Source of the DNA: Rhodosorus marinus | Taxonomy: Eukaryota; Rhodophyta; Stylonematophyceae; Stylonematales; Stylonemataceae | DNA: 64,000 nt | Direction: 5' to 3' | NCBI GenBank assembly: GCA_029953675.1 | Contig: JAMWBK010000009.1 | Span: 558,001-622,000, forward strand | Part shown: positions 45,601-57,082 of the stretch, piece after piece | Layout: every line of letters starts with the position of its first letter | Numbering within the stretch: position 1 is the stretch's first letter | The notes under the pieces: model-generated | Told to the model about the DNA's origin: nothing | Database searches by the model: none | The model's input: the letters and a program-made list of their open reading frames with translations, nothing else | Position numbers and translations under genes: made by a program

Positions 45601-45795
45601 CAGGGCGGGCCCATCCGCTGACGAGAACCCAGCTCGTAGCTCAGAAGAGCCTATATCAATCACGACCGCGTCTCCATCCCTTGGATTGAAGCTCTTCGAC
45701 GGATCTGAATTCAGCAGCGGCTCGGGATCTCTGAGCACCACCCGCCTCTTCTTCTTCGCCTCATCAGCTCGAGCCCCGTTCGGCTCCGCGACCAT
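42686..45795 (-). CDS. ARP5: Actin-related protein 5 (INO80 complex)
   Basis: Ten exons on the minus strand join in phase to 772 residues: 45795-45314, 45219-45017, 44911-44676, 44584-44344, 44265-44072, 43975-43790, 43707-43554, 43467-43280, 43198-43117 and 43038-42686. Introns are 78-105 bp. Actin-fold blocks are VVIDIGSSELRAGF (phosphate loop 1), FVLTEPPCQMNNSR, APSVCLGVDGLFSYMYN, LVNGRFHAACAKRINVGG, IIWQPSIVGLDQAGL and EIFLTGGLMNTPG. Between them is the long charged insertion unique to Arp5, with LRAEAGQRLHDMMAARR, coiled coils and DFGMRDEDWNVY. Arp5 partners Ies6 in the INO80 chromatin remodeller. Length is near plant ARP5. Confidence 0.93.
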
Positions 45796-47174
45796 CGCCT
45801 CGGCAATGAAAAGTCAAACACGTAAGCTTTTATGTACACAAAGAAACGCGGCCCTGCGTGCCGATCGAATTTTCCTGTTTTTTTCAAGAGAAAGAAAGCC
45901 GCCAGTCGGCTCCCGAGCTCCCCTTCCAAATTCCTCTGCTTCGAACTGTGTATCAAAGCCAACATCAAAACGGCAAAAGCAACCGAAAATTCCGCAGGCA
46001 ACTTCTGAATCACATGACCCTCAAGCGATAGATCTTATCTTCAGAATAAAACGTCTCGATTCCGATAATCTTCCAGAGCGAAGATTCCTCAGTCTATCCT
46101 CCTCTCCGCCAACTGCTGAACACCTTCATCCCCACCAAGTTCCATTTGATAAGCAAATGTGACAGCTAATGAGCAAGACGATGATGGGCCGGTTTGAGAA
46201 TCCAGACCAAAAAATCCCGCTGTCTGATTCTATATCAGTCGAGGTCTGAAGTCTGCTGAACGGTGAGCACTCTGGAACAGTCTGCGAACAACAGGATCGA
46301 TCTTGCTGTGGATACCACGTTGGATTCTTCAGAATCGCTTTTAGAGCAACGATTCGTCAATTCTTCATCCTCCCTGTCTGTCCTTTCCGTGTTGGTGAAG
46401 GTCCTCTGTTTCTGTAGATGTCTATGTAAAGTACCGAAGAGCTTCGGCCATCAAGAAGCACTTTGAGCGATGAGCGTTTGGCTTGAACCACGGAAGACTT
46501 GCTGCCCGGGACAGTTTGCGAGACGATAACGTTGATCTTCTTGTAGGTACTGTACTAGGTTCGATCCCACTGGTCATAAATTCTTTCGTCGTACGTTAAA
46601 CTCTGCTTGAAATGGTTAAAGTGCGCTGGTTCATCAAGAAAGCAGAAGTCCAAGTTGGGGATAAGCTAGTTCATGCTGCTTTCCACCCCACGGGGCTCTG
46701 TGCACCACCGGAGACCGTGTAGATCGACTTCGGCAATGTCCAGAGAGGCCATGGTTTGTAGTCATGGTCTTCACGCCTTTCCACGGCGTCTGGGTATGCC
46801 CTCTTGAGCTAGCATCAGAGGGAGCTAGCCAAGGTGACCATCAATCCGGCTCGGTTGGCATCTTTCTTAGTGAGGTACTCCTGTATTTTTCGTTTTGTTT
46901 TGAAGATGGAAATTCGCGCTCCAGTGCGCTCCAGTGCAATCTGTAGAAGCTGGACGTCGCCAACTCGTCCACAATTGAGTTCAACTCTTTCATTTACTGT
47001 TGTGTCTTTTCTAATAAGATGTAGTAACTTTTACATGGGAACGACTGGGAATCTATCTCTTCGATGACGCCTTCGCACCTAGTGAAAACTGGAAGCCATA
47101 GATTCAAAAAAACAAGGCACCTCGAGTAGGCAAATCTGGAGTGACTATGCCAAGCTCCAGCAATGCCCGGCCTT
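45796..47174. other. Intergenic, no gene seen
   Basis: 5' flank of ARP5 and 3' flank of QCR7. Two stretches near 46275 and 46510 share a worn ACAGT-TGCGA...TTGATCTT pattern, but too little to call a repeat. No gene or tRNA is recognised. Confidence 0.4.
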
Positions 47175-47697
47175 CTAATCTCTTTGGTACTCCCTTTCAT
47201 CGGCCATCTGCTTCTGCACGGCATTAATCCGGCTAGTAATGTATGGACGCCAGACATCGTAGTCTCGAAGATCTTCGTGCAGTTCCGTTTTCTTTATACT
47301 GAGATCGAAGGCTCTCTTGATTCGCTTTTCTCTCATTATGAGCTCTTCCTTCGGCAACTTCTTCAAAACCTCCGCAACCACAGGCTCGTGTTCATTCAAA
47401 CAATCGTCCAGGAGAAGGCCTGCGCGACAGAATACAAAACAGATTTTTGATTAGCGAGAAGAAACATATCATCACGACAACAGTACAACGGGCGTAGCTA
47501 GAAAACAGATAAGCTCTTGGACATATAGTCCAAGCAAGAAGAGCTGAAAGTGCGGAAAAAGGTTGAAATGGCGACAGTGCCGTACCCATAGCTTTGAGTT
47601 GCTTCTCAGTAAAACGTCTATGCCATGCTCTAAACGGATTCCACAAATTCCGAACCCCAGGGAGCTGCACAAACTTATCAAACTTCCCTGTCTGCAT
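47175..47697 (-). CDS. QCR7: Cytochrome bc1 complex subunit 7 (QCR7/UQCRB)
   Basis: Two exons on the minus strand, 47697-47586 and 47419-47175, with a 166-bp intron, encode 118 residues, the usual size for this subunit. Family landmarks are LKAMGLLLDDCLNEHEP (bovine and yeast: GL..DD), EVLKKLP, REKRIKRAFDLSIKKTEL (the most conserved block, RIKRA.DL) and DVWRPYITSRINAV. The protein sits on the matrix side of mitochondrial complex III near cytochrome b. It has no cleavable presequence, as is normal. The intron stays open in frame for some way, so an unspliced reading would look like one longer ORF. Confidence 0.88.
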
Positions 47698-48088
47698 CTC
47701 CAAAGCAGTAAAACTCCCCCCCTCTAAAAAACACCCACCAAACAAAAAGCAAATACCGGGACAAACTCACAACAAAACAGCTTTCAGAGCCTTCGTCCGA
47801 AGCTCCTCACGGAACAGCCTCTAATATCAATCCCCAATTGAACGTAGATGAAACGATCAGCACCAAAAACCCGACCCTCTCTATATCCAAACCGCAAGGG
47901 ACTCCTCCACGCTCTCCATTCTCTCCAAAATCCCCGAAAAGGAAGTCATCACTTCTAACGATTCCCCAAGCGTTTACGTATGACCCGACAATAACTAAAT
48001 CAAGATCAATATGGTTCTATATTTTTCTATATTTTCCAAACGAAAATAAAGATAAAACTTCTAATAAACAGTATCTGGCGCGCCGGAA

Positions 48089-48389
48089 CGATAAAATATT
48101 TCATATTTTCAAAGAAATAATAAGACAGCTGTCTCTATCTGGATAATAATAGAACAAAACTAGAATCCCCTTAGGCGTTTCGTCCTTAACCGAGGAGCGC
48201 CTAAATCAAGACCACTATTTTCTGTACCTCGCTAAAAATGCTTTTAGAAATTCTAATATACAGCCTTTGTATTTCTGAGTTCAAACTATTTCAAGTTTTA
48301 TTGCATAATGAGACAGCTGTGTTGATCTGGTCTAATATTGAACAAAAATATCGTTTCTTTAGGCATTTTCGCCCTTAACTGAGGAGCAT
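48089..48389. repeat. Diverged direct repeat, ~190-bp spacing
   Basis: Sequences at about 48089-48200 and 48283-48389 share AGACAGCTGT, ATCTGG, GAACAAAA, TTAGGC, and CTTAAC-GAGGAGC in the same order. They look like an old tandem duplication or two copies of an unidentified AT-rich element. Confidence 0.65.
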
Positions 48390-49078
48390 GTGTATTGACT
48401 ATTTGCAAGCACAAGGGGGAAGATCATCGTATTATATGTGTATGGTATTCTAAATTATTATGTTTAGGTGGTACGACTGTATTAAAGGATTGATTCATCG
48501 TCATTTTGATAGTGTTCGTGGTGTGAAGCTTGAGTCTCGATGGCCAGGTCACGGTGGGCGCGAAGGTGATGAATGTGATGGGTGTGAGGATTGGGGACTT
48601 CATGCTTCGTGGAGTTGATGAAAAGGGGTACGTATTTGCTTATGCGTGTTCCACAGTACTATGTGCACAGCTGATTCCAATGGAGATTGGCTTGGGTATC
48701 AGTATGGTTTTGACATTGGAGTGATCAGTCTTCGAGGCGGAGGGCTGTTTCAGATACCCTGTGCTGGAGTCGCCCTTGTGTGGTAGCACAGAGCAAATAC
48801 TACGATGAAGTCATAGTCAGAGACAAATACTGAGATGAAGCTATAGTCAGAGACTGAGATTTGTCCCGTACTCGTCTGAGCAGGCGGAACGGGCTGCAGA
48901 AGGAAATGTTGGTCACAAGACTTTCCTATGCTTGTGAAAGTGGTCTCATTCGCTCTGCCCAAGCTGAAGGTTTTCGGCGCGGAACACGCCCAAGGGGGCA
49001 CAGTGGTTAAGGGCTGGAAGACGCTACCAGCGAACTCAAGCCCAGTTTCTGTTGTCCTCGTCCTTCTAGATACAGCTC

Positions 49079-49190
49079 CTTAGCTCCTAAGCTCTCCTAA
49101 GCTCCTAAGCTCCTAAGCTCCTAAGCTCCTAAGCTCCTAAGCTCCTAAGCTCATAAGCTCATAAGCTCATAAGCTCGAAAGCTCTTAAGA
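49079..49190. repeat. 10-bp tandem repeat (AGCTCCTAAG)
   Basis: About ten tandem units, passing into AGCTCATAAG variants at the right end. The unit contains AGCT and CTTAAG-like pieces, so it can pair with itself. Confidence 0.9.
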
Positions 49191-49306
49191 TCGCGCTCCG
49201 TCGGAACCTATTCCACGATCTCGCGTCTATGGTAACCTGGCAAGGTGCAAACGAAGAAAGTGGACGTGTACTACTATCCTAACGGAAGGCCTACTGGAAA
49301 GAGCTG

Positions 49307-49680
49307 TTAATAGCCGACGGTGAAGCTCAAAATCTCTGCCGGTGCACGAGACCTAGAGAGCTCAGCAGTTCCTTCCTGATGCCGTCCCATCTTTCCTAAG
49401 AACAAAAAAACCTCCCCATTGCCAATGCCGTGTACAGAAGTGAACCCTCGCACCGCTACCTTCCCATACGCCGATGCAGCCGCGTTCAGCTGTGCCACAT
49501 AAATATACAAGAGCCCCACCTTCCAAAAGACAGACTCACCCAAGCGGATAAGATGAGGAAGGGGGCTCACCTTCCCTTCGTCCCCACTATCCGAACTCAA
49601 CGCATTCAATCCAATATTTGGAATGGATTCATATTCCTCCTCCCATTTCGCATCGAAAGCCCCAATCCATCCGAAGAATA
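49307..49680 (-). CDS. Tentative partial spliced gene, unknown product
   Basis: No family recognised. On the minus strand, an exon-like stretch ends in SSDSGDEGK at a strong donor (AAG/GTGAGC). After about 85 bp an acceptor (GGCACAG) leads in the same phase into LNAAASAYGKVAVRGFTSVHG and on to a stop at 49307. Intron size matches this genome. No ATG was found for the first exon, so the 5' end would lie upstream. The composition (acidic, low complexity) looks protein-like but could be chance. Confidence 0.25.
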
Positions 49681-49842
49681 GTTTTTCTTTATATTTCCAT
49701 TGCAGCTCATTTTTAAATTCATATTTAACAAAAGTAATACTCCTAAATGTTTTAGAAAAACAGATCTTTGCAGGGATCCAATCGATGGAACCTATATTTA
49801 CTATCCAATGAATACTCAACAGATACTAACTGACCCAAAAGT

Positions 49843-50142
49843 ATGTTTGTTTTATTATTTCGCTGTTGGGGAGAGCAGCTCTGCAGGAATCCAATGCGGA
49901 ATTTTGCACGAGGAAGTGTGGGAGGGGTTTGGACGCGCACAGCAGAGACCTGGCCTAGTCGTTTGCAGAACGTGTACCATCATCATCATGATCATCATCG
50001 TGGTATCGGCGAACAGGAGGTAAACTTTATGGCTCGGACGGTGGGTCATCGGGACGATAGGCCCTTCCTCATCTTATCTATTTCGGTGAATAAGGCTGCT
50101 TGTAGGATGGAGCAGCTGAATGCGGCTTCTTCATGCAACTGA
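49843..50142 (+). CDS. Hypothetical 99-residue protein
   Basis: An ATG-started frame whose middle reads like an Arg-rich amphipathic targeting sequence (MRNFARGSVGGVWTRTAE, second ATG at about 49894). A His-rich stretch (YHHHHDHH) follows. There is a possible splice donor after GIGEQE. I do not recognise a family; it may be noncoding. Confidence 0.22.
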   Translation: MFVLLFRCWGEQLCRNPMRNFARGSVGGVWTRTAETWPSRLQNVYHHHHDHHRGIGEQEVNFMARTVGHRDDRPFLILSISVNKAACRMEQLNAASSCN

Positions 50143-53130
50143 ACGCCGCTTGCAAGAGAGAAGCTACAGAAAAGCTACAGCGACTGTTTGAAAAACAAGA
50201 ACCCTTCATCTCTGGCAGCGATGCTGCTCTTCTAGTCGCATGCTTCCCTCAACCCAACCAGCTCTTGGCTCGAGCGCGAAGAATCTACTGATATGCCTAC
50301 AGAACACTCTCGTCCTAAAAACAAAAAAAAAAGCTTCCTATAATCACGAATGTAGAATGGGGCCTCAGGTCTCTTCCTACATCTTCCGCAAACGACCCAC
50401 CCACGAACGTATTGGCTTTATGGGAGGGATGATGATGGAACTCAGCAGTCGCATCCAGCCAGCCAATAATACCAAAAAGGCAAAAAACCATCGATTTTAC
50501 GCAGTCAGCGAGACCCCAAGACCCCACCGCGAAGGGAAGATTTATCCCAACACCGTCACCATAGCATTCGATACGGACTAATGGCCCGGATTCGAAAGGT
50601 CATCGTCTTTTCTTGCTGCGTGAAGATCTTTTTGGAGGTCAATTTCCCTGAATAGCCCAATGTATTGTATTACCGATTAAAGTTTTTTCAACCTTCAATC
50701 CCCTCCGCTAAAAGCGAATGACAAACAAAAATCCAAGAAAGGCAGGAGGAGTCTAAAAAAAACAAAAAACGATACAGATTAGGTTCAAAAACATCGAGAA
50801 GCTAAGGAATGGTAACGAACCCTGTTTCGGAATCGACAAGCACTTTTTGTTGCAGAGAAACGACTGGCACATTATCTTATTAAAAAAACAACTCCTTCTA
50901 GGATCCAATTAGAAGAGCTCATCAAGATTGTCGACCAAACTTTATTATTATTCTAATGGTTAGATATGCCGAGCCACATCGACAGACGGGGGGGCCCAGC
51001 GTCTTTGAAAACTTCATTCGAGAGTGTGGGTACCTAGGGGCGGAAGATACAAGATTCCTTAAATAAGCTTTATGAAAAATGTTTTTAGAACTAGAAGGAT
51101 TTGGGTTTGGGCGGTAAGAGGCATTCTTTCGATGGAAGATAAAAAATAAAAATCTACGCGTTTCCCCCCCCCCGCTTCCCTTCAAGAAACAACTGACCGG
51201 TAGAACAATAATCGTGGTCGTGAGAACCATGAAGCAATAGTATACTTGCACGTGTCTTAACTATTCACACTTTCTGTATTTGTGATATTTTTGGAGCTTT
51301 CAAATATCATTCTACTCCAGGGTGTGTGTATCTTTGTAAATAGAAAATATATTGAATTCCGGATTCTTTTTGAGGAAATCTGTAAAAAAAAGAAGTGACG
51401 CTACAATGAAGCGGACTCCGCCAAACCTCCATACAAATGTTAGGAAAATTTTTGTCCTTAGTTTGATTCTTTTTTTAATGGGCGAAAAGCTTCGAATCCT
51501 TTATGTGTTACACAGTGACTAAGGAGGGACATTCCCAAAGAAAAAACAAGACTAAACTATTAAAAAACAAGCGTAACACCGACGGTTCCTATCGGTTTCT
51601 CCTTGTCCCCCCCCCTTCTAAAACAAATAGAGCAATAATATCGGACAAAATATTTAGAATGGGTATCGATGCGACAAAATTCTGGAATGGGAGTGGGAAC
51701 AAATACCCAAATTATAGTATGTGCTTTCACATATTGAGGCATCTCTAGGAAAGCAGAGAATCTCATACGGGGGGGATGGAGGTATGGAAAACATGGAAGT
51801 TCGCTCTGTGTGGTTGTGAGCCGTCAAGCAACCTTTTGAACACAGCACTAACCATTTACAAGAAAAAAGATAACCAAGCGGTGCGCCCCCCCAGGACACA
51901 CACACACAAAAAAGACAGTTTAGTACATAAAATTTAAAGCAAATAAAAGAATACCACAGTCAATGAATCCCTCCCTATTCTCCCCCCCCCCCGAACGGAG
52001 AATTTATCTATATCTTTCCAATTCATATTTTCATAGAGATTTTCTTAATAAATTCAACAGGAGAAGCTCGCCGCTGTTGATTTTTTTAAAAACTTTCTGA
52101 AATCTCTCGTTGCTGAAAGAATGCAATCAAGGTTTGCGGTGGTATGAAAACACTTAGAGGGGAGGGCGAGAGGGGGGTTTGAATAAAGAAACGTTCGGAA
52201 AGTTGATCGCACGAGATAATATGCTCTTAATTATTACTTGTTAAAAATTATTATTCGCTGGTAGAAGCAATTCAGTACCCCCCTCTATTATCTTTCGAAA
52301 TATTGTCTAGCTGATCAGAGAAGCTACGCAAAAGGGGGTGGAGGTGGAGTATCAGATTTTCGTCTCTTGCACTAAGGGAGCCCTGCCTTTCAAAACAAAA
52401 CACGGGAGAGAACGTTACACGGGTGTGACAGAAGATCCAAAAATTAGCCAGTCCTCGAAAATCGTACGAATAGAATTGAAAACCTTGACTTTCCAGATGA
52501 CAGGAGAAGAAACAAGAAAATACAATACCCGGGGGGCGGTGGGCGCTGAGTTTTTGGGGTTGTGCAGGTTCTGTCATTCTGGCGCGAGTTGTAATTTTTT
52601 CTCAAGACAACTCTGAGAAAGTAACAAGGAACCAGCCCCCCTCCTAAAGCAAAAAAAATAAAAATTTGCGGACATATGAGATTTTCTTCGCCCCCCTTCC
52701 GGAAGCTACTAGGAAAATTAAGAACTTAATGAACTCTGTGATCGGAAGAGCGGTCGGTAGTGGAAGGTGGTAAAGGAAAGGTGGGGGGGTGGTCGGCATG
52801 GGAAAAAGAAACCGCTTTAACTGTGGTCTTATTTCTCAGATATTTTTTTCCTTAGTAAACCCAGTCCTTCTCCCACAGAGACCAATGATTGGGTAATATC
52901 TGAGCTTGGCATATAATAATTGGACGAGCTAAAAGAGTCCTCGAGAACTTCATTGGTAGTTCCGGTTCGGGCCTGATGGTACTCAGTCCACCACCCCCCC
53001 GATTGGTTTTCAGCGACCTGCTCTTTATTTGGTTTTCGCAATCTTCCTACCCAGACACAACCGAGAAAGGGGGGGGGGGAGGATTTTTGAAATATGAAAA
53101 CTTTCATATCGCAAAATTATTTCGAGCAAC

Positions 53131-53345
53131 TATTTTCTTTTCCCCGATTTTGGTTTTTTTTGGTCTCCTTTGGAGGAAGGATGACGCAAGGGGGGAAGGA
53201 CTAGGTAGGGGTGGGGGGAGATGGAGAAAGATAGGGCCATTATTACTTTTTTCTTTCTCGATTTTGGTGTTTTTTTTTGCTCTCCTAGGAAGAAGGATGT
53301 CGAAGGGGTGGGTCGAGGTACGGGGTAGGGCTGAGGGAGGGATAA
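53131..53345. repeat. Imperfect 110-bp tandem duplication
   Basis: Copies at about 53131-53235 and 53241-53345 both contain CGATTTTGGT, a T run, GGTCTCCT-like or GCTCTCCT, GGAAGGATG and G-rich tails. It lies in the G-rich upstream region of the small gene at 53590. Confidence 0.65.
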
Positions 53346-53589
53346 TAGAAAATCAATGATTCCGGGTTGTTGACGAGATGGAGGTTTTCGGGGGGCGTTT
53401 TGTTGAGGTGAAGATATTTAAGGTAGGAAGGATGGTGGGGGAGCGAGATGGGGCAAGAGGAGGGTGGAGGTGAAGCTGGAGACTTGAGGAGCAAGTTGAA
53501 AGTGGAGTGTGTAAACACTGAAGAGAGTGGTGGGAAGTACAGAGAATTCGGGAGGGGATCATATATATAGTAATATATAATTATTCAAC

Positions 53590-53802
53590 ATGGAAGGAAT
53601 GCAAAGAGTTATTTGCCCGGTGCCTAGACAGCACTTGAAGTATCAATTTTTTGAGGAGAAGGAGATTGTGGATACGTGTATTGCGGAAGACCTCTCGGAA
53701 ATCAACCGTTTGCGCAATACGACCTCTGTGGAAAGAATTTTGGCTTCGAGGAGCCCGCAATTGTCCGAGTCGGGAGAGGCCTCGACTGTGTTTAAAGCTT
53801 AA
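53590..53802 (+). CDS. Small hypothetical protein, 70 residues
   Basis: A single open frame from an ATG at 53590 to TAA at 53802. It begins MEGMQRVICPVPRQ and has an acidic, helix-prone middle (FEEKEIVDTCIAEDLSEINRL). No domain, signal peptide or membrane segment is seen. The support is positional: a TATATA-like stretch lies just upstream and a strongly G-rich coding strand lies at 53390-53560, the same setting as well-supported genes here. Function unknown. Confidence 0.45.
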   Translation: MEGMQRVICPVPRQHLKYQFFEEKEIVDTCIAEDLSEINRLRNTTSVERILASRSPQLSESGEASTVFKA

Positions 53803-54130
53803 GTATATTGCCTAGGTATATTGTTCCTACGTTTGTAATTTGGTGAAGTTTTGGTATTCCGCGCAAGTGCGGAATGGACGATAATCCGTTCCAAATCAGT
53901 TCTACTTCGACTGTGAACATCACACTATGTTTTTCTAATGTCATAATGCAAAGACTTATTTGATAATTGTCAATAATAAATGTGTCATGGGACACTTAAC
54001 GTACTCGCTATAAAACGTGCCGCAAAGAATGGGGGAATGTAGGAAGTCTGGCGAAATTATTCGCTACTGCCAGCCGTTTGCGTTGCGAAGCGACACTAAT
54101 GTCTGTAGCCTTCAAGGTGCGTACAATGTA

Positions 54131-54680
54131 TTTACATTCTCCAATCAACTTCTTCGCGGGACACGCTTGCTGCATAGTAACCACTCGAGTCTAGTCGAGA
54201 ACAAAGCGAGGACAAATGAGGCTCTACTTCACCCTGTGCGAAAGCACCAAGCACTTCCAGCAACTGAGCAAGATGAGCGTCAAAGTTTTTCTTGAACTTC
54301 GCCACTGTCTCGTGAAATCTGTTGTCCCACGCGATGCCCTGTAAATCGGCTATCGGATCCATCGTCACCGTTTCTCTTGCATCAGGATCACCCTTCCAAG
54401 CGTAATTTACATTCTCCAATCAACTTCTTCGCGGGACACGCTTGCTGCATAGTAACCACTCGAGTCTAGTCGAGAACAAAGCGAGGACAAATGAGGCTCT
54501 ACTTCACCCTGTGCGAAAGCACCAAGCACTTCCAGCAACTGAGCAAGATGAGCGTCAAAGTTTTTCTTGAACTTCGCCACTGTCTCGTGAAATCTGTTGT
54601 CCCACGCGATGCCCTGTAAATCGGCTATCGGATCCATCGTCACCGTTTCTCTTGCATCAGGATCACCCTTCCAAGCGTAA
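54131..54680. repeat. Perfect 275-bp tandem duplication
   Basis: 54131-54405 and 54406-54680 appear identical over 275 bp. The unit starts TTTACATTCT and ends CCAAGCGTAA. It covers the last 92 codons or so of the GCP2 gene and its stop codon; the left copy lies beyond the stop. Confidence 0.92.
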
Positions 54681-57082
54681 GCTTCCTCCATAGCCGAGTT
54701 TGTGAATCGATCGGAGTAGTTTGCAAACAGCATACACACGCTCAACAGGTTTGTGATGATCTGTACGAGAATATTTGATGAAGCCATTAGCATGTGTGGG
54801 TCCTCCACACCTTCCCTCCGCCAAGCTTACCTGAAGAATTTTCGCGTTGGTTAGGATGCAGTCCTTGACGCAGGTGCCGAGGAAATCGTCGTGTAGAAAC
54901 ATCATGTTGTCAATGGACATATCCTCCCGAGACATTCTGCTCCTCAGGCTCTGACTCGCAGGTTCAATCACTTCAACTTGCATGTAGTAAAGGTAGCTCT
55001 GTACAAAGTTAAGCATCCTGCCGAAGAGAACGAAGCTGTTGGCAAAGATCGATTTTGAGTCGATACCTTTGAGCGTCTGAATTACACAAGTCCAGCAAGG
55101 GAACGGTGACGTGAGTCTATTGTTTCTTAGTTCGGCTCGTGTCTCCGAAGGCTAGCCCAGCGATTCCTCTTCCCTACCTGTTGCGTCGTCCAGCTCGAGC
55201 ACAGAGTGCTTTCCACATATTTGCAGTGGAACAGATGCCTGAAAAGCAGCTGATATTTGGTGATCGCTTTTCGCGAAATAATTAGGTTGAGAGGCCAAGA
55301 GACTTGGTAGTCAACTGAGAAAGCCTCAAAGGCGTAAAACTCCTTGTTTTTGTTCCTTCCCGTTTCATGGGGTTGTCCTGCGATCATTCAGGGTAGAGCA
55401 GGTTGCGCTAGTGAGCTGAGTGCGCACCGAGTAGGGCCTGAGACTGAGCATCAACTTACCGGTCATATTTACAATTCTAAGAAGTTGATCGACCACAGTG
55501 GTGCTGTGGAGCGAGCAAGTCAGATCATCCTTGTATGAGCTATCTTTCGATGAAGAAGTACGAATAGCCAGTTCAAGGAGCGAAGAGAGCTTCACAGTTA
55601 ACGTCTTGCTTGCTGGTTTGCTAAGCTCTTCACGTGAAATCTCAAGGAAATGCGAAAGAAAATCTCCTTGATCCAGCAGGAAGTATCTCTTAATAGATTG
55701 CAGCCTCCCAAACAGGTCGAGGTCCCGCACAATGTAGTTCACCAACGACGTCGACGCGAATTCGAAGGCGGACGTCACATACTTTGCTAGCTTGTATTCG
55801 CTCTCTGGCGATCCGAACTGGAAGCTCTCCGTGAAGACTTCAGCTTGCATGTTCTTTACCTCCAAATGGACTTTGCACTCACGCAGCACGTTGACGTACT
55901 TCCCAGCCAGTAAAATCTTCAGGGGGGCCAAAGCGGACAGCGAGAGGGAGACAATCGGTTCAGGGACCTTTCCAAATTCTTGGAGAGCAGGTCAGTCTCA
56001 AGGTTACTCACCTTATCCACGTGACCTTGCAGAAACGATGGTACAACTTCTGGCTTGATTCGATACCTCTGCTCCCAGTAAGAAGAGTTCAAATCCCGGT
56101 TGAGCGCTTCTTTCTTCAGGTCGCTTTTCTCGTCGAGGAAGAACTCATGCCCAGGATCATCAATTTGACCTTTCATCATCCACGTATTGATAAAGTCGAA
56201 GATGCAGATCGCAGATCTGTGCCACAGAGTATAACAAACAGTGGGGCGCAATGGTTGCTCTTTTTAGCAGTTTTTCTTGCTTTTGACTGAACAATGGGAG
56301 TCGTACCTTGATAGAAGGTAGCTAAGGATCTGCCGCCTCTCCTCTCCAGCTTTCCACTCTCTTTCCAGGACCAGGAAAGCTCGGAGGCCCTTCTTCCCTA
56401 CGAGAATTCTGGAGATCAACGCCAAGCTCTTCAGGGATTTCATCATCGGCCTGAGAACATAGAACATCCGCTGAAGCGAGAGCCTTCCCTCGTGCAAAGT
56501 CTCTTCCAGCTGCAGTATCAGGGTCTCGTACTCTCGAATGAGCTCCCTCACAGCCGAACTGAGAGATTGGAGGACGAAGCCAGCCTCCAAAGACTCACAG
56601 TCCTGTACGAAGGACAAAATCTCTACGTAATCGCTCGAAAAGGTGAGAATCTGGTTGGAAAGCTCACAGATTGGCTCTGCGGCCTCACATTTTCGAGCCA
56701 ACTCGAAGACAAACGACCCTTTGCTGCGATCCCTTTTCTCATCTTTTCCTCCATCACGTCGAACAGTAACAAAGTCACCAGGTGAGCCCAGCAATGCATC
56801 CAGCAGATCTTCAGCAACGACAACCTCCTGCGCTTCAAAGCTCATTCCCGCCAAGCTCTTCACCTTCCTCCCACCCTCCTCCCTCGCGCATTCTGACAAG
56901 TACTCCGAAATATTCACCCGGGAAGCTGTCTGGTCCAAATCTCCACCTCCATCCTCCCCAGCACCACCATCATCCCCAATCTCATCAAGATCAAACTTCC
57001 TCTCACCACGACCAGGTGTCAGAACGGCGTTTAACTTCCTCCTCAAGTCAGGATCAAGAGTATACCCATCACCACGAACCAT
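54407..57082 (-). CDS. Gamma-tubulin complex component 2 (GCP2/Spc97)
   Basis: Minus strand. Exons are 57082-56307, 56216-56012, 55916-55473, 55342-55178, 55076-54831 and 54760-54407, giving about 729 residues. The junction 55473/55342 is the least certain; a stronger donor at 55460 would break the frame. The ATG at 57082 is the first available, but upstream coding exons are possible. GCP2 features: VRELIREYETLILQLEE (grip1), INTWMMKGQIDDPGHEFF, YWEQRYRIKPEVVPSFL, AGKYVNVLREC, LQSIKRYFLLDQGDFLSHFL, AFSVDYQVSWPLNLIISRKA, LFRHLFHCKYVE, MLNFVQSYLYYMQVEVIEP and FLGTCVKDCILTN. It nucleates microtubules with GCP3 and gamma-tubulin. The last 275 bp are duplicated downstream. Confidence 0.88.

Larger units (their letters stand above)
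47698..53589. other. Gene-poor region with repeats
   Basis: No confidently identified gene in almost 6 kb. It contains the repeats at 48089-48389, 49079-49190 and 53131-53345, several G- or C-rich runs, and AT-rich blocks near 48000-48500 and 51300-52260. Tentative coding pieces at 49307-49680 and 49843-50142 are listed separately. Confidence 0.5.

Noticed and set aside
46550-46600. GGTTCGATCC resembling a tRNA B box
   Set aside because: No matching acceptor stem, A box or anticodon arm could be found upstream at the right spacing.
49079-49190. CRISPR-like array
   Set aside because: Units are contiguous 10-mers without spacers, in a eukaryotic sequence.
52976-53359. 127-codon plus-strand frame rich in Phe and Gly
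   Set aside because: Arises from the T-rich and G-rich tandem duplication; no ATG-based or domain support.
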